DNA from: Vitreoscilla stercoraria DSM 513
Lineage (GTDB): Bacteria; Pseudomonadota; Gammaproteobacteria; Burkholderiales; Neisseriaceae
Direction: 5' to 3'
NCBI RefSeq assembly: GCF_000382305.1
Contig: NZ_KB908027.1
Coordinates: forward strand, 50,079 to 114,078
Length of the DNA: 64,000 bases
Made by a program: the position numbers and the translations under genes. The notes below the pieces were generated by a model, which did not search any database, was not told the origin of the DNA, and was given only the letters and a program-made list of their open reading frames with translations. Shown piece after piece: positions 1 through 8,746 of the stretch; within the stretch, counting starts at the first letter, position 1; every line of letters begins with the position of its first letter.

Positions 1-670
1 TCGCTGCACGACCGCCATTGTCCATAATCGGCACATTTTTCAAGAAAGCTTTGACGTATTCTTTGGCCTTGGCTTCGTCGCCATTGTTGGCTTTTAAAGC
101 TTGGCCATAAGCTGCTAAAAAGCTGTAACGGCCGTTGCCGGTGGTTTTGGGGTGAGCGATGATGACTTGATTGCCATCTTTGATTAAGTCGTTCCAGTCT
201 TGGATGCCTTTAGGATTGCCTTTGCGCACTAAAAATACGGTGGTGCTGGTAAAAGGTACGGCATTGTCAGGTAATTTGGCTTGCCAACCAGCTTGAATCA
301 AGCCTTTTTTCTCCAATAACTCCACATCGCTTGATTGGTTCATTGTGACCACATCGGCTTTTAAGCCATTGGCAACTGACAAAGCCTGTTTGCTAGAGCC
401 ACCGTGCGATTGTTCGATAGTGATTTTGGCACCACCATGTTTGGCAGCGTATTCTTTTTCAAACAAAGGGTTGTATTCTTTGTAAAAGTCACGCATAACG
501 TCATAAGACACGTTCATAATGGTTACATCGCCGCCAGCGGGTGCGGCTGTGGTAGATGAAGAAGCATTGGCAGGCGTTTGTGCGGGTGTTGTTTCGGTTT
601 TTTGACCACCGCATGCTGCCAAACTCGCTGCAGCAGCGACCATCAAAGTGTAAGACAAAAAGCGTGACAT
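1..670 (-). CDS. Sulfate ABC transporter substrate-binding lipoprotein (3' end cut by window edge)
   Basis: Periplasmic sulfate/thiosulfate-binding protein of the Sbp/CysP type, feeding an ABC importer for sulfur assimilation. The ATG is at 670 and about 223 codons are visible before the window edge, so the C-terminus is missing. Residues 1-20 form a signal with lipobox LAAC (Cys20), followed by a Ser/Thr/Ala/Pro-rich linker to about residue 46. The mature domain opens with GDVTIMNVSYD and carries EQSHGGSSKQAL, typical of sulfate binders. An anchored lipoprotein form is unusual compared with the soluble enterobacterial Sbp, but lipid-anchored binding proteins are common where the protein stays at the membrane. 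Permease genes would be expected beyond the edge. Sure of family, less sure of Sbp versus CysP. Confidence 0.87.
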   Translation of the reverse strand, partial: MSRFLSYTLMVAAAASLAACGGQKTETTPAQTPANASSSTTAAPAGGDVTIMNVSYDVMRDFYKEYNPLFEKEYAAKHGGAKITIEQSHGGSSKQALSVANGLKADVVTMNQSSDVELLEKKGLIQAGWQAKLPDNAVPFTSTTVFLVRKGNPKGIQDWNDLIKDGNQVIIAHPKTTGNGRYSFLAAYGQALKANNGDEAKAKEYVKAFLKNVPIMDNGGRAA

Positions 671-1104
671 GGTGTTGTTCCCATAAGAATGATGACAATA
701 TGATTTTCATCATAGAGGAATCAAAAACATTTGAGAAAGAATTAATAGTCTGCTCTATATGCAAAAATTATATATATGAGGTGTAATGTGACTTATGCTT
801 GAAAAGTGGGAACTTGAAGCACAAATTGGATACAAAGACTGTGTGAGACTAATGTTAAATATCACAATATGATTGTAAAATTGAACATTAGAGTGAAGAG
901 ATTAGAAGTGTTGTTTTAATGAGTCGGTCTGAATTGAGGGTTGCCACACTGGTAGGACAAGAGATACTCACTCGCTTCGCAACAATTTGAGACTAATTCG
1001 TAGAATACAGATGTATTGCTTTAAAAGAATGGGGTATTATTGCCATGTCATGGTTATTAACCAAGCTTTCCATTTATTATTAAAACTTAGCAAAAGGAAT
1101 GACA
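671..1104. other. AT-rich intergenic region between divergent genes
   Basis: A stretch of 434 bases between the minus-strand sulfate-binding gene and the plus-strand OmpA-like lipoprotein. It must hold both promoters. On the minus strand an exact TATAAT lies at 767-772 but no good -35 is placed behind it. On the plus strand a TATTAT at 1035-1040 could serve the lipoprotein. No uptake-like word, RNA gene or coding frame was seen. Confidence 0.5.
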
Positions 1105-1941
1105 ATGAAAGCGTCATCTAAATTAATTAAGGCAGCGTTGGCAGTTTCTACGGCCTTATTGTTAGCGGCATGTGGTAGCTCTAAAATCAGCGCAGATGGC
1201 TCTGCTAACAGCTTAAGCTGGCCTAAGCCAAGCGCATCTACATTTAGTAAAAGTTTGGGTACTTTTCCAGATCCATCTAGCTTGGCACAAGTCAAAGCTG
1301 GTGTGACCAAAGACCAATTGTATTATTTATTGGGTCGCCCTCATTACAATGAAGGCTTTATTGGTGTGCGTGAGTGGAATTATTTGTTCCATTTCCATAC
1401 TCCAGGTCAAGGTACGAATGATGTGACCACGTGTCAATTCAAAGTATTGTTTGATTCTGGTATGCGTGGTCAATCTTTCTATTGGAATCCAGTCGATCCA
1501 GCAGGCGCTACTTGTCCTCCAGGCAATGCGCCAGCTGCAGCGCCTACGATTCAACGCTATACTTTGAGCGGTGACGCTTTGTTCACGTTTGATAAATATG
1601 GCGAAAGTGATATTTTGGCAGGTGGTCGTGCTGAATTAGACCAATTGGCTCAAAATTTGCGTGGTTTTGATCGTTTGAATCGCATTGTAGTTGTGGGTCA
1701 TACCGATTACTTGGGTTCTGATAGCTATAATTTGCAATTGTCACAACGCCGTGCAGTGACTGTTGCACAATATTTGGTGAACCGTGGCATTCCTGCGAAC
1801 TTGATTGAGCCTCGTGGTATGGGTGAGTCGCAGCCTGTGAAGCAGTGTGATGAAACATTGGGTCGTCAACAATTGATTGCTTGCTTGCAGCCTAACCGCC
1901 GCGTGGAAATCGAGATTGATGGTTCGGGTGTGTTGCGTTAA
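1105..1941 (+). CDS. Outer-membrane lipoprotein with BamE-like and OmpA C-terminal domains
   Basis: Predicted peptidoglycan-linked outer-membrane lipoprotein of 278 residues. The signal ends in lipobox LAAC (Cys23). A BamE/SmpA-like segment around residues 50-100 has the family pattern GVTKDQLYYLLGRP and REWNYLF. A C-terminal OmpA/MotB domain (about 165-275) shows VVVGHTDYLGS and NRRVEIEI, which in this family binds diaminopimelate of peptidoglycan. I choose the ATG at 1105 because AGGA at 1095-1098 is well spaced from it; an in-frame ATG at 1099 directly abuts that AGGA. It stands alone and is closed by a hairpin terminator. Role in envelope integrity is inferred from the domains; the domain pair is known from other Proteobacteria. 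Confidence 0.85.
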   Translation: MKASSKLIKAALAVSTALLLAACGSSKISADGSANSLSWPKPSASTFSKSLGTFPDPSSLAQVKAGVTKDQLYYLLGRPHYNEGFIGVREWNYLFHFHTPGQGTNDVTTCQFKVLFDSGMRGQSFYWNPVDPAGATCPPGNAPAAAPTIQRYTLSGDALFTFDKYGESDILAGGRAELDQLAQNLRGFDRLNRIVVVGHTDYLGSDSYNLQLSQRRAVTVAQYLVNRGIPANLIEPRGMGESQPVKQCDETLGRQQLIACLQPNRRVEIEIDGSGVLR

Positions 1942-1963
1942 TACATCGACATGCGTATGCTCA

Positions 1964-1990
1964 AAACCCAGCGTTAAGCTGGGTTTTTTT
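1964..1990 (+). terminator. Intrinsic terminator of the OmpA-like gene
   Basis: Perfect 9-bp stem (1964-1972 with 1978-1986, AAACCCAGC/GCTGGGTTT), 5-nt loop, then a run of T to 1990. It follows the stop codon by about 20 bases. Confidence 0.85.
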
Positions 1991-2059
1991 GTGATGTGAA
2001 TATGATGGCCATAGGGGCAGAGATTTTTGGTTTCAAAATAGCAGGATGATGATAATAAA

Positions 2060-3427
2060 ATGGATGTGAAAAAAACAGGCAATATGTATGTCAGCACTCA
2101 TGCTGCCAGTGCGCAAATCTTGGCGCAAAGACCAGCACAAACGTTGGATAATTTTCAGGACGCTTTAAAGGATTTGCGTGAACAGCAACAATTTTGGGCG
2201 GATAAAAAAGTGACCGAACGTTGTGCTGTTTTATTGCAATTGGCATTGCGCATTGAGGCGGCTAAAGATGAATTGGCGCAAGCGGTGTGTTTGGAAGTGG
2301 GACGTTGTTTGCGTGAGTGTGAGGCGGAGATTGATAAAACGGTGGATTTGGTGCGGTATTACGCCAAACTTGCGCCTGAGTTGCTCGATGCCAAAACCAT
2401 CACCACGCAAGCGAGCTTATCGCAAGTGCGGTTTGAGCCTTTGGGTGTGGTGTTGGCAGTGATGCCATGGAATTATCCTGTGTGGCAAATCATGCGTTTT
2501 GCCATTCCAGCTTTGTGTGCAGGCAATGCTTGTGTGGTGAAACCTGCGCCAAGCGTGGCACAAGTGACGCAAAAATTAATGGCTTTGGTCGGCAGCGATT
2601 TGCCTTTACAGGCCGCTTATTTGGAACATGAGGCGGTAGAAGAAGCGATTGTGCAAACCGATGCGATGGCGTTTACTGGCTCGACCGATACAGGCCGCTA
2701 TTTGGCGAGTTTGGCGGGCAAACACATTAAAAAATGTGTGTTGGAGCTCGGTGGCAGCAATGCCTTCATTGTGTTGGATGATGCTGACATTGAACAAGCG
2801 GCGCAAGACGTGGTGTATTCGCGCTTTCGCGATGCAGGGCAATCGTGCAATGCCGCTAAGCGTTTGATTGTGACGCCACAAATTGCCGATGCACTCATTG
2901 CCAAAGTGGTGGCGTTGAGTGAGGCTTTGGTGATGGGTGACCCGATGCGTCCTGAAACGACTTTGGCGCCTTTGCACACCAAAACATTGCAACAAAAAGC
3001 CCATGCACAAGTACAGGACGCTGTGGCGCATGGCGCACAAGTGTTGTGTGGTGGCGTGTTGCCTGAAAACGTGGGTTATTTTTATCCAGCCACCGTTTTG
3101 GATGGTGTGAATGCCGCGTGTCGTGTTTACCAAGAAGAAGTGTTTGCGCCCGTTTTAAGCGTGTTGCGGGCGCAAGACGAAGAGGATGCTATTCGCTTGG
3201 CCAACGATACTTGCTTTGGCTTGGGAGCAGCAGTTTACAGTCACGATACCGAACAAGCTTGGGCTTTGGCCAAGCGTTTGCAAGCGGGCAGTGTGTTCAT
3301 CAATCGCCATACCAGCAGCGATTTGCGCTTGCCATTTGGTGGCATCAAGCAATCTGGATTTGGGCGAGAATTGTCTGAATTTGGTTTGTATGAATTTGTG
3401 AATGTGAAAACTTATTGGCAAAAATAA
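2060..3427 (+). CDS. NAD(P)-dependent aldehyde dehydrogenase, Sad/YneI-like (succinate-semialdehyde dehydrogenase)
   Basis: Oxidises an aldehyde to its acid, most likely succinate semialdehyde to succinate, in the cytosol. About 455 residues, the short length of the Sad/YneI group rather than the roughly 480 of GabD. Visible motifs: MPWNYP near residue 135, catalytic-base Glu229 in LELGG, nucleophile Cys263 in GQSCNA, and the C-terminal block LPFGGIKQSGFGREL. The start is uncertain: neither ATG 2060 nor ATG 2084 has a strong Shine-Dalgarno. The gene carries five uptake-like words (2156, 2610, 2692, 2947, 3014), an unusually high density. It is monocistronic in appearance. Family is certain; substrate is inferred from length and the C-terminal block. 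Confidence 0.88.
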   Translation: MDVKKTGNMYVSTHAASAQILAQRPAQTLDNFQDALKDLREQQQFWADKKVTERCAVLLQLALRIEAAKDELAQAVCLEVGRCLRECEAEIDKTVDLVRYYAKLAPELLDAKTITTQASLSQVRFEPLGVVLAVMPWNYPVWQIMRFAIPALCAGNACVVKPAPSVAQVTQKLMALVGSDLPLQAAYLEHEAVEEAIVQTDAMAFTGSTDTGRYLASLAGKHIKKCVLELGGSNAFIVLDDADIEQAAQDVVYSRFRDAGQSCNAAKRLIVTPQIADALIAKVVALSEALVMGDPMRPETTLAPLHTKTLQQKAHAQVQDAVAHGAQVLCGGVLPENVGYFYPATVLDGVNAACRVYQEEVFAPVLSVLRAQDEEDAIRLANDTCFGLGAAVYSHDTEQAWALAKRLQAGSVFINRHTSSDLRLPFGGIKQSGFGRELSEFGLYEFVNVKTYWQK

Positions 3428-3449
3428 TTGAAATAACAAGTCATTAAGG

Positions 3450-3478
3450 TGTTCATGAGGTGGCGTATGGTTTATAAT
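3450..3478 (+). promoter_or_regulatory. Candidate sigma70 promoter for the purine permease
   Basis: An exact TATAAT lies at 3473-3478, with a weak TGTTCA 17 bp upstream at 3450-3455. Transcription would start near 3485, downstream of the in-frame ATG at 3449, so this site favours the ATG at 3509 as the real start of the permease. Confidence 0.5.
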
Positions 3479-3508
3479 GCGCGCTTTTCATCCATTTGTC
3501 ACATTATC

Positions 3509-4879
3509 ATGTCACAACAAGAACACAATTCTACGCCACAAGCGCCATCCGAGTTGATTTACGGCATCAATGATAAGCCGAAACCTCTGGTGGCGTTTTT
3601 TGCAGCTTTGCAACATTTATTGGCGATTTTGGTGCCGATTGTCACACCGGGTTATTTGATTTGTAAGGCTTTGGGCGTGAGCGAAGTCGATACAAATTTG
3701 ATTTTGTCGATGTCTTTGGTGATTTCGGGTATCGCGACGTTCTTGCAATGTAAAAAAGTGGGACCATTTGGTGCAGGTTTGTTGATTGTGCAAGGTACCA
3801 GTTTTAATTTTATTGGTCCTATCATTGCCATCGGTAGTGGCATGGTGGCGGCGGGTACGCCTGTTGAGCAAGTGATGGCAGCGATTTTTGGCGTGGTGAT
3901 GGTCGGCTCATTCATTGAAATGGGCGTTTCTCGCATTTTGCCGTGGGTGAAAAAATTGATTACACCATTGGTCACCGGCGTGGTGGTGTTACTCATTGGT
4001 CTGACCTTGATTAAAGAAGGTTTGGTGAGTATGGGCGGTGGTTATTACGCCATGCAAACAGGCAGTTTTGCCAATTTTGAAAACTTGATTTTGTCGGCGA
4101 CCGTGTTGGTGTTAATCATTTTGCTCAATCGCGTCAAAATTGTGTGGGTTAAAAGCGCGTCTATTTTGATTGCTTTGGTCGTAGGCTATGTGTTGGCAGG
4201 TGTGATGGGCTTGTTGAATTTCTCAGCTTTAGAGCAAGCGCCTTTATTCCAAGTACCTAAACCGATGCATTTTGGTTTGAGTTTTTCTTGGGCTTTGTTC
4301 ATTCCGATGGTATTCATTTATTTGGTGACATCTTTGGAAGCCATTGGCGATGTGACGGCAACGAGTAAATTGTCCAAACAAGAAGTGGAAGGTCCACGTT
4401 GGATGGAGCGTGTCAGAGGCGGTGTATTGGTGAATGGTGCCAATTCATTATTGGCAGGCTTGTTCAATACATTCCCAAGTTCTGTGTTTGCACAAAACAA
4501 CGGTGTGATTCAATTGACTTCGATTGCCAGCCGCCATGTGGGTTTGTGGATTGCGGGCATGTTGGTATTGCTCGGCTTGTTCCCTGTGGTGCCTGCCGTG
4601 ATTCAAGCGGTTCCTGAAGCAGTTTTGGGCGGTGCGGTCATTGTGATGTTTGGTTCGGTTGCCGCTTCGGGTATTAATATTTTGGCGGGCACCACGCTAG
4701 ACCGTCGTGCTTTGCTGATTATTGCGGTGTCTTTGGGCTTGGGCTTGGGCATTGCACAAGTGCCACAATATTTGGAACACATGCCTGAATTGATACGCAA
4801 TATTTTCAGCTCTGGCGTAGCCACAGGTGGTATTGCGGCATTGATTTTGAACTGGTTGTTGCCTGAGTCACAAAAATAA
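3509..4879 (+). CDS. NCS2-family purine (xanthine/uric acid) permease
   Basis: Integral inner-membrane nucleobase symporter of 456 residues. It shows the NCS2 pattern: FAALQHLLAILVPIVTPG in the first membrane segment, QGTSFNFIGP, the Glu-containing block TSLEAIGDVTATS, and NGANSLLAGLFNTFPSSVFAQNNGVIQLT, which carries the N-x3-N-T-x-Q-N-x-G signature known from xanthine/uric-acid members. About a dozen hydrophobic segments are visible. The start at 3509 (MSQQEHNST) is preferred over an in-frame ATG at 3449, which sits upstream of the probable -10 box. Followed by an uptake-word terminator. Purine rather than uracil specificity is inferred from the signature. Confidence 0.88.
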   Translation: MSQQEHNSTPQAPSELIYGINDKPKPLVAFFAALQHLLAILVPIVTPGYLICKALGVSEVDTNLILSMSLVISGIATFLQCKKVGPFGAGLLIVQGTSFNFIGPIIAIGSGMVAAGTPVEQVMAAIFGVVMVGSFIEMGVSRILPWVKKLITPLVTGVVVLLIGLTLIKEGLVSMGGGYYAMQTGSFANFENLILSATVLVLIILLNRVKIVWVKSASILIALVVGYVLAGVMGLLNFSALEQAPLFQVPKPMHFGLSFSWALFIPMVFIYLVTSLEAIGDVTATSKLSKQEVEGPRWMERVRGGVLVNGANSLLAGLFNTFPSSVFAQNNGVIQLTSIASRHVGLWIAGMLVLLGLFPVVPAVIQAVPEAVLGGAVIVMFGSVAASGINILAGTTLDRRALLIIAVSLGLGLGIAQVPQYLEHMPELIRNIFSSGVATGGIAALILNWLLPESQK

Positions 4880-4910
4880 TACAGTTAAAAAATAGCCAGT
4901 TTTGGATATA

Positions 4911-4946
4911 AGAGGCGTCCTGTAAAGTTTTACAGGACGCCTCTTT
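4911..4946. terminator. Uptake-word inverted pair acting as terminator
   Basis: Two GCGTCCTGTAAA words face each other, 4911-4926 and 4929-4944, giving a perfect 16-bp stem with a 2-base centre, then TTT. It lies about 30 bases after the permease stop. Confidence 0.7.
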
Positions 4947-5080
4947 GTATGGGCAAGAAATACTTTCACTTATATCAAATCTATTGTCATTTTTTTATGC
5001 AAAATGAGGTCTTAATGTGGAGAGGAGACACCACTTGTCTGCACGCGTGAGTAATATGCTTTCTAAGCAAGGCAAAGTTG

Positions 5081-5140
5081 GGCTCCTCATATTAATCATC
5101 AAGGAGCGCTATCTGGTTTGAAGAGGTCTGAAAAGGAGTC
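5081..5140 (+). promoter_or_regulatory. Possible structured leader masking the ribosome binding site of the cold-shock-like gene
   Basis: GGCTCCT at 5081-5087 can pair with AGGAGC at 5102-5107, or alternatively with the Shine-Dalgarno AGGAGTC at 5134-5140 (seven pairs including one G-U). The two helices exclude each other, so the leader could switch between an open and a closed ribosome site. Seen directly: the complementarity. Regulation is inference only. Confidence 0.3.
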
Positions 5141-5146
5141 ATGGAG

Positions 5147-5410
5147 ATGGAATATAAAGGAAAAATTGTGGATTTCTCTGTCAAAGCAGGCGGAGGAATT
5201 GTCAGTGTTGAAGGTAAAACCTATGTGTTTCACATTCGAACATGGCAACACACTTTCCCACCTTTAAGAGGATTGCCTGTGGCATTTGAAATCGGTGACA
5301 ATGGTCTGATCAAAACATTGTATGCTTCAAAATACCATTATTGGTATTTGCGCATCGCACGCTTTTTATTGAAACGACCTGCGGTGGTCTATTCCAATTC
5401 ATCGGTTTGA
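5147..5410 (+). CDS. Small cold-shock-like (CSD-fold) protein
   Basis: An 87-residue protein beginning MEYKGKIVDFSVKAGGGIVSV. The pattern G-x-I-x-DF-x(5)-GGGIV-x(6)-Y-x-FHIRTW and later PPLRGLPVAFEI resembles the single-stranded nucleic-acid-binding cold-shock/S1-like barrel, although the classic RNP1 KGFGFI motif is degenerate. The last 30 residues are aromatic and basic (YHYWYLRIARFLLKRP) and not part of that fold. I prefer ATG 5147 over ATG 5141 because AAGGAG at 5133-5138 is 8 bases from 5147 but only 2 from 5141. Solitary gene with its own terminator. Nucleic-acid binding is an inference. Confidence 0.68.
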   Translation: MEYKGKIVDFSVKAGGGIVSVEGKTYVFHIRTWQHTFPPLRGLPVAFEIGDNGLIKTLYASKYHYWYLRIARFLLKRPAVVYSNSSV

Positions 5411-5505
5411 AGACGGCTGCTTGGGTGAATGTGTGTGTTGGGGCATGAGCCTAGGAAAGATGAAGCCTATTAAAAGGTATGTTGAGGCATGAATTCAAAT
5501 CGAAA

Positions 5506-5537
5506 AAAGCGTCCTGTAAAGATTTACAGGACGCTTT
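5506..5537. terminator. Uptake-word inverted pair between convergent genes
   Basis: Arms 5506-5520 and 5523-5537, each reading AAAGCGTCCTGTAAA on its strand, make a perfect 15-bp stem between the plus-strand cold-shock-like gene and the minus-strand OPT gene. Tracts of A and T on both sides let it work in both directions. Confidence 0.75.
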
Positions 5538-5553
5538 AAAATGTCAAAAAGGG

Positions 5554-7602
5554 TTATTTGCGCAAAACGCGTTGGACAAACAACGCCAAAGCTGCCAAGA
5601 AACCAGCCAAGCCTAATACCGTTGCCATTGTGTCCCAATTGGCCAATTGCAAGGCCATAGGCGCATCTGAACCACCAGAGGTTACAGACACCACGATGAT
5701 CATCGCCATGGCCACACCAATTAAGCTCTCGCCCACAATCAAACCTGCGGCAAACAAGGTGCCACGGCGTTCGCCTTTGACAAATGCTGCTTCACCGCGG
5801 GTTTTTTTCAAGTGGCGGTGTAACAAATAAGACATCACCGTACCAATGATTAATGGCATGTTGATTGAAGGTGGTAAGTAAATGCCCATGCCGATTGCCA
5901 AAGCAGGTAAAGTCAAACGACCACCGCTGGATTTTTTCAACAATGCATCTACAATAATGACGGCAATACCGATGCCCACACCCATCAAGATGAAGTCCCA
6001 TTGCAAATTGTGGGCAAAAATGCCTTTTGAAATGGTGGTCATCAATGTCGCTTGTGGTGCTGACAAAGCTTGCGCCGCATCCATGCCTTCACGTGGCATG
6101 GCGCCAGTGAAACCGTATGCTTGGAAGAGCAAATCCAAAATTGGTGAAATGACCACGGCACCGACCACACAGCCAATAATCAACGCAATTTGTTGCATGG
6201 CAGGTGTGGCATGGACCAAATAACCTGTTTTCAAGTCTTGTAAGTTGTCATTGGAAATGGTGGCCACTGCCATCACTGCCGAAGCCACAAACAAAGTCAA
6301 TGCGGTTAAGAAGTTTGAGCCTTCTGTGGTGGACAATAAATCAGTGCTTTCGCCAACAATCAAGAATGTGGTGGCAATCAACAACACCGACACAATGCCA
6401 ATGCCTGAAATTGGGCTAGAAGATGAGCCAATCAAGCCTGCCATATAACCACATGCAGCGGCGACCAAAAAACCAATGACCACAGCCAATAAAGTGGCAA
6501 CAGCGACCAAACCCCAGCCTAAGCCAGCTGAAATTGGGGCTGCTTGTACAAAACTGTAAAAAGTGATGAACAAAATCAATACCATCAACAAGCTGATGCC
6601 TATCATGGCTTTAGGGCTCAAGTCGCGGTCAGCACGATGGGTATTGGCTGCGGCAGCTGGGTTTTTGATGGCTTCAAAAGACATGCGCATGCCTTCCATC
6701 ATCGGTTTGGCTAAGCTCAATAAAGTCCAAATGGCTGCAATACCAATGGTACCGGCACCGATAAAGCGCACTTTTTCTTTCCACAAAGTCATGGCATAAG
6801 ACACCATGTCTGCATCGGCAGGCATAGGAGCTGTGCTAGACAATACAGGTACTGCTACGCCCCAAGCGATGGCGATACCGGTCAAAATGGCCATACCGCC
6901 AGCGATGCCTACCAAATAACCTGCTGCCAACAAGGCAACGGAAAAACCCATCGGCAATTGGAAAATGGCATTGCCCATTTTGAACCAATGTGAAGCATGG
7001 TCAGATGCGATGCGCAAACCGTTGACCATAAAGCTGAACACACCTGCTAAAGCACCACCCATGACGATTTCTTTGATGCCGCTTTCTTCAGGTTTGGAGT
7101 TGGCATCTTGTTCGATTTCGCCTTTTTCATTGACAACCAAGCCGCTGGTGCCCGCTTTTAAGATTTCAGCTGCCGCCACACCTTCTGGATAAGGCAAATT
7201 GCTGTTAACCACCATGACATGACGCAATGGGATGGTGAAAATCACCCCTAAAATACCACCAGCCAAGCAAATCATAGTGGTTTGCCAGAATGGGAAGTTT
7301 TGCCAATAGCCAAGCATTAGCAAGCCCGGTAAGACAAAAATGATGGAAGACAAAGTGCCTGCTGCCGAAGCTTGGGTTTGCACCATGTTGTTTTCCAAAA
7401 TATTGGAATCCTTGGCAAACTTCAATACTGCCATCGAAATGACTGCGGCAGGAATGGCTGACGCAAAGGTCAAGCCGACTTTTAAGCCCAAATAAACATT
7501 GGACGCGGTGAAAATCACCGTAATGAGTGCGCCTAAAATGATGCCGCGAATGGTTAACTCACGATAGTTGGCAAAATGGTCGACGCGTTGAGGTTGATTC
7601 AT
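5554..7602 (-). CDS. OPT-family oligopeptide transporter
   Basis: Large inner-membrane transporter of 682 residues with at least a dozen hydrophobic segments. It has the bacterial OPT features: RELTIRGIILGALITVIFTASNVYLGLKVG at the N-terminus, NSNLPYPEGVAAAEILKAG, and GSSSSPISGIGIVS in the middle. In this family the substrate is a peptide or metal-chelate moved with protons. ATG at 7602 has AAGGAT 6 bases upstream. Stands alone; the 270 bases upstream are very AT-rich and hold a minus-strand promoter region not resolved here. Substrate not deducible from sequence. Confidence 0.9.
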   Translation of the reverse strand: MNQPQRVDHFANYRELTIRGIILGALITVIFTASNVYLGLKVGLTFASAIPAAVISMAVLKFAKDSNILENNMVQTQASAAGTLSSIIFVLPGLLMLGYWQNFPFWQTTMICLAGGILGVIFTIPLRHVMVVNSNLPYPEGVAAAEILKAGTSGLVVNEKGEIEQDANSKPEESGIKEIVMGGALAGVFSFMVNGLRIASDHASHWFKMGNAIFQLPMGFSVALLAAGYLVGIAGGMAILTGIAIAWGVAVPVLSSTAPMPADADMVSYAMTLWKEKVRFIGAGTIGIAAIWTLLSLAKPMMEGMRMSFEAIKNPAAAANTHRADRDLSPKAMIGISLLMVLILFITFYSFVQAAPISAGLGWGLVAVATLLAVVIGFLVAAACGYMAGLIGSSSSPISGIGIVSVLLIATTFLIVGESTDLLSTTEGSNFLTALTLFVASAVMAVATISNDNLQDLKTGYLVHATPAMQQIALIIGCVVGAVVISPILDLLFQAYGFTGAMPREGMDAAQALSAPQATLMTTISKGIFAHNLQWDFILMGVGIGIAVIIVDALLKKSSGGRLTLPALAIGMGIYLPPSINMPLIIGTVMSYLLHRHLKKTRGEAAFVKGERRGTLFAAGLIVGESLIGVAMAMIIVVSVTSGGSDAPMALQLANWDTMATVLGLAGFLAALALFVQRVLRK

Positions 7603-7875
7603 GATCTATCCTTAGCGCAATATAAAAAGCCACGGTTGGATGACAATCCGTGGCATGAGTTTTCTGTTGGTTGGATAAAACGCACAGTTTGCCGTATAAA
7701 CTAGGCAATTTATAATTATATCTTAATGGTCGAGGTTTATCATGGTGCAAAAAATTGTAATCTTGAATGAATATTGCTCAATTTTGTAAGTTTAGGATTA
7801 TTTTATGTAATCTAAGCGGTAAGTGGAAGAATCAATATTATTTTTAAAGGTTGATTTGATTAATAATTTTAAATT

Positions 7876-8547
7876 TTAAAATGAAAAATGCTCATGAATC
7901 AGTTGTTCTAGATTTTTCATACTTGAAAATATTTTTTTTGCACCATTTAGTTGCAAAGTTTCAGCATTAAAATGACTGTTTTCAGGTAAGTAAGCCCATA
8001 CCGTTGCTCCAGCGGCAACGCCTGCTTGGATACCAGTGACGCTGTCTTCAATGATCAAACATTGGGCAATGTCTGCGTTCAAAGCTTGGGCTGCTGCCCA
8101 ATACACATCAGGATAAGGTTTGTTGCGAGGGCAGTTGTGACCGCTTAAAACCGCTTTGAAAAATGGTTTGAGTTGGACTTTATCCAATTGCATACACACT
8201 TTGTGCAAATCGGCTGCTGAAGCGCAAGCAATATTGCCTTGGCAAGCACCGTATGCCGCTTGTACCGCCAAATGGCTGTCTTCAATGGCGGTCAATTCTT
8301 CTAATAAGGCGATGTTGCGGCGGCGGTAAAATTCTTGCATCCAAGTGTCATCTATTGAGCGACCAAGATTGGCTTCAATCAAAGCGGTTTCGCTGCGCAC
8401 GGTTTTGCCCAAGAAAATGTCATAACATTCGGCTTCGCTGACATACCAACCATGTTCGTTCATGTATTGCCAAATGATGCGGTTGGTAATGCCTTCGCTG
8501 TCGACCAATACGCCATCGCAATCGAATAAAATGGCTTGAAATGACAT
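7876..8547 (-). CDS. HAD-superfamily phosphatase (beta-phosphoglucomutase/phosphoglycolate-phosphatase-like)
   Basis: Cytosolic haloacid-dehalogenase hydrolase of 223 residues. Motif I is DCDGVLVDSE at residues 8-17, with the nucleophile Asp8 and acid/base Asp10; the motif III lysine sits in RNKPYPDVY; motif IV is IIEDSVTGIQAG. The cap is the small helical C1 type, as in sugar-phosphate phosphatases. Start 8547 is set by AAAGGAC just upstream; reading further upstream in the same frame would run through the tRNA-Asn gene and is not real. A single GCGTCCTGAAA word lies at 8592 between gene and tRNA. Substrate unknown. Confidence 0.88.
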   Translation of the reverse strand: MSFQAILFDCDGVLVDSEGITNRIIWQYMNEHGWYVSEAECYDIFLGKTVRSETALIEANLGRSIDDTWMQEFYRRRNIALLEELTAIEDSHLAVQAAYGACQGNIACASAADLHKVCMQLDKVQLKPFFKAVLSGHNCPRNKPYPDVYWAAAQALNADIAQCLIIEDSVTGIQAGVAAGATVWAYLPENSHFNAETLQLNGAKKIFSSMKNLEQLIHEHFSF

Positions 8548-8627
8548 GGTATGTCCTTTGTAATGGGAAATGGAATGCTGGCAGTGTCGCAGCGTCCTGA
8601 AAAATACACAAGAGGATACAGATATGA

Positions 8628-8655
8628 AAAAAGCCAGCTGATTAGCTGGCTTTTT
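8628..8655 (-). terminator. Terminator of tRNA-Asn copy 1
   Basis: Perfect 12-bp stem (8628-8639 with 8644-8655; AAAAAGCCAGCT/AGCTGGCTTTTT) with a 4-nt loop, ending in T's on the minus strand, directly after the tRNA. Confidence 0.85.
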
Positions 8656-8660
8656 GTATT

Positions 8661-8736
8661 TGGCTCCCCGACCTGGGCTCGAACCAGGGACCTGCGGATT
8701 AACAGTCCGTCGCTCTACCGACTGAGCTATCAGGGA
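8661..8736 (-). tRNA. tRNA-Asn (anticodon GTT), copy 1
   Basis: On the minus strand the 76-nt gene begins TCCCTGATAGCTCAG and ends GTCGGGGAGCCA, with CCA encoded. The anticodon loop CTGTTAA gives GTT. The acceptor stem (TCCCTGA with TCGGGGA), D-arm AGCTCAGTCGGTAGAGC and T-arm with GGTTCGAGC are all visible. Identical to copy 2. Confidence 0.97.
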
Positions 8737-8746
8737 ATAGGTGTGC

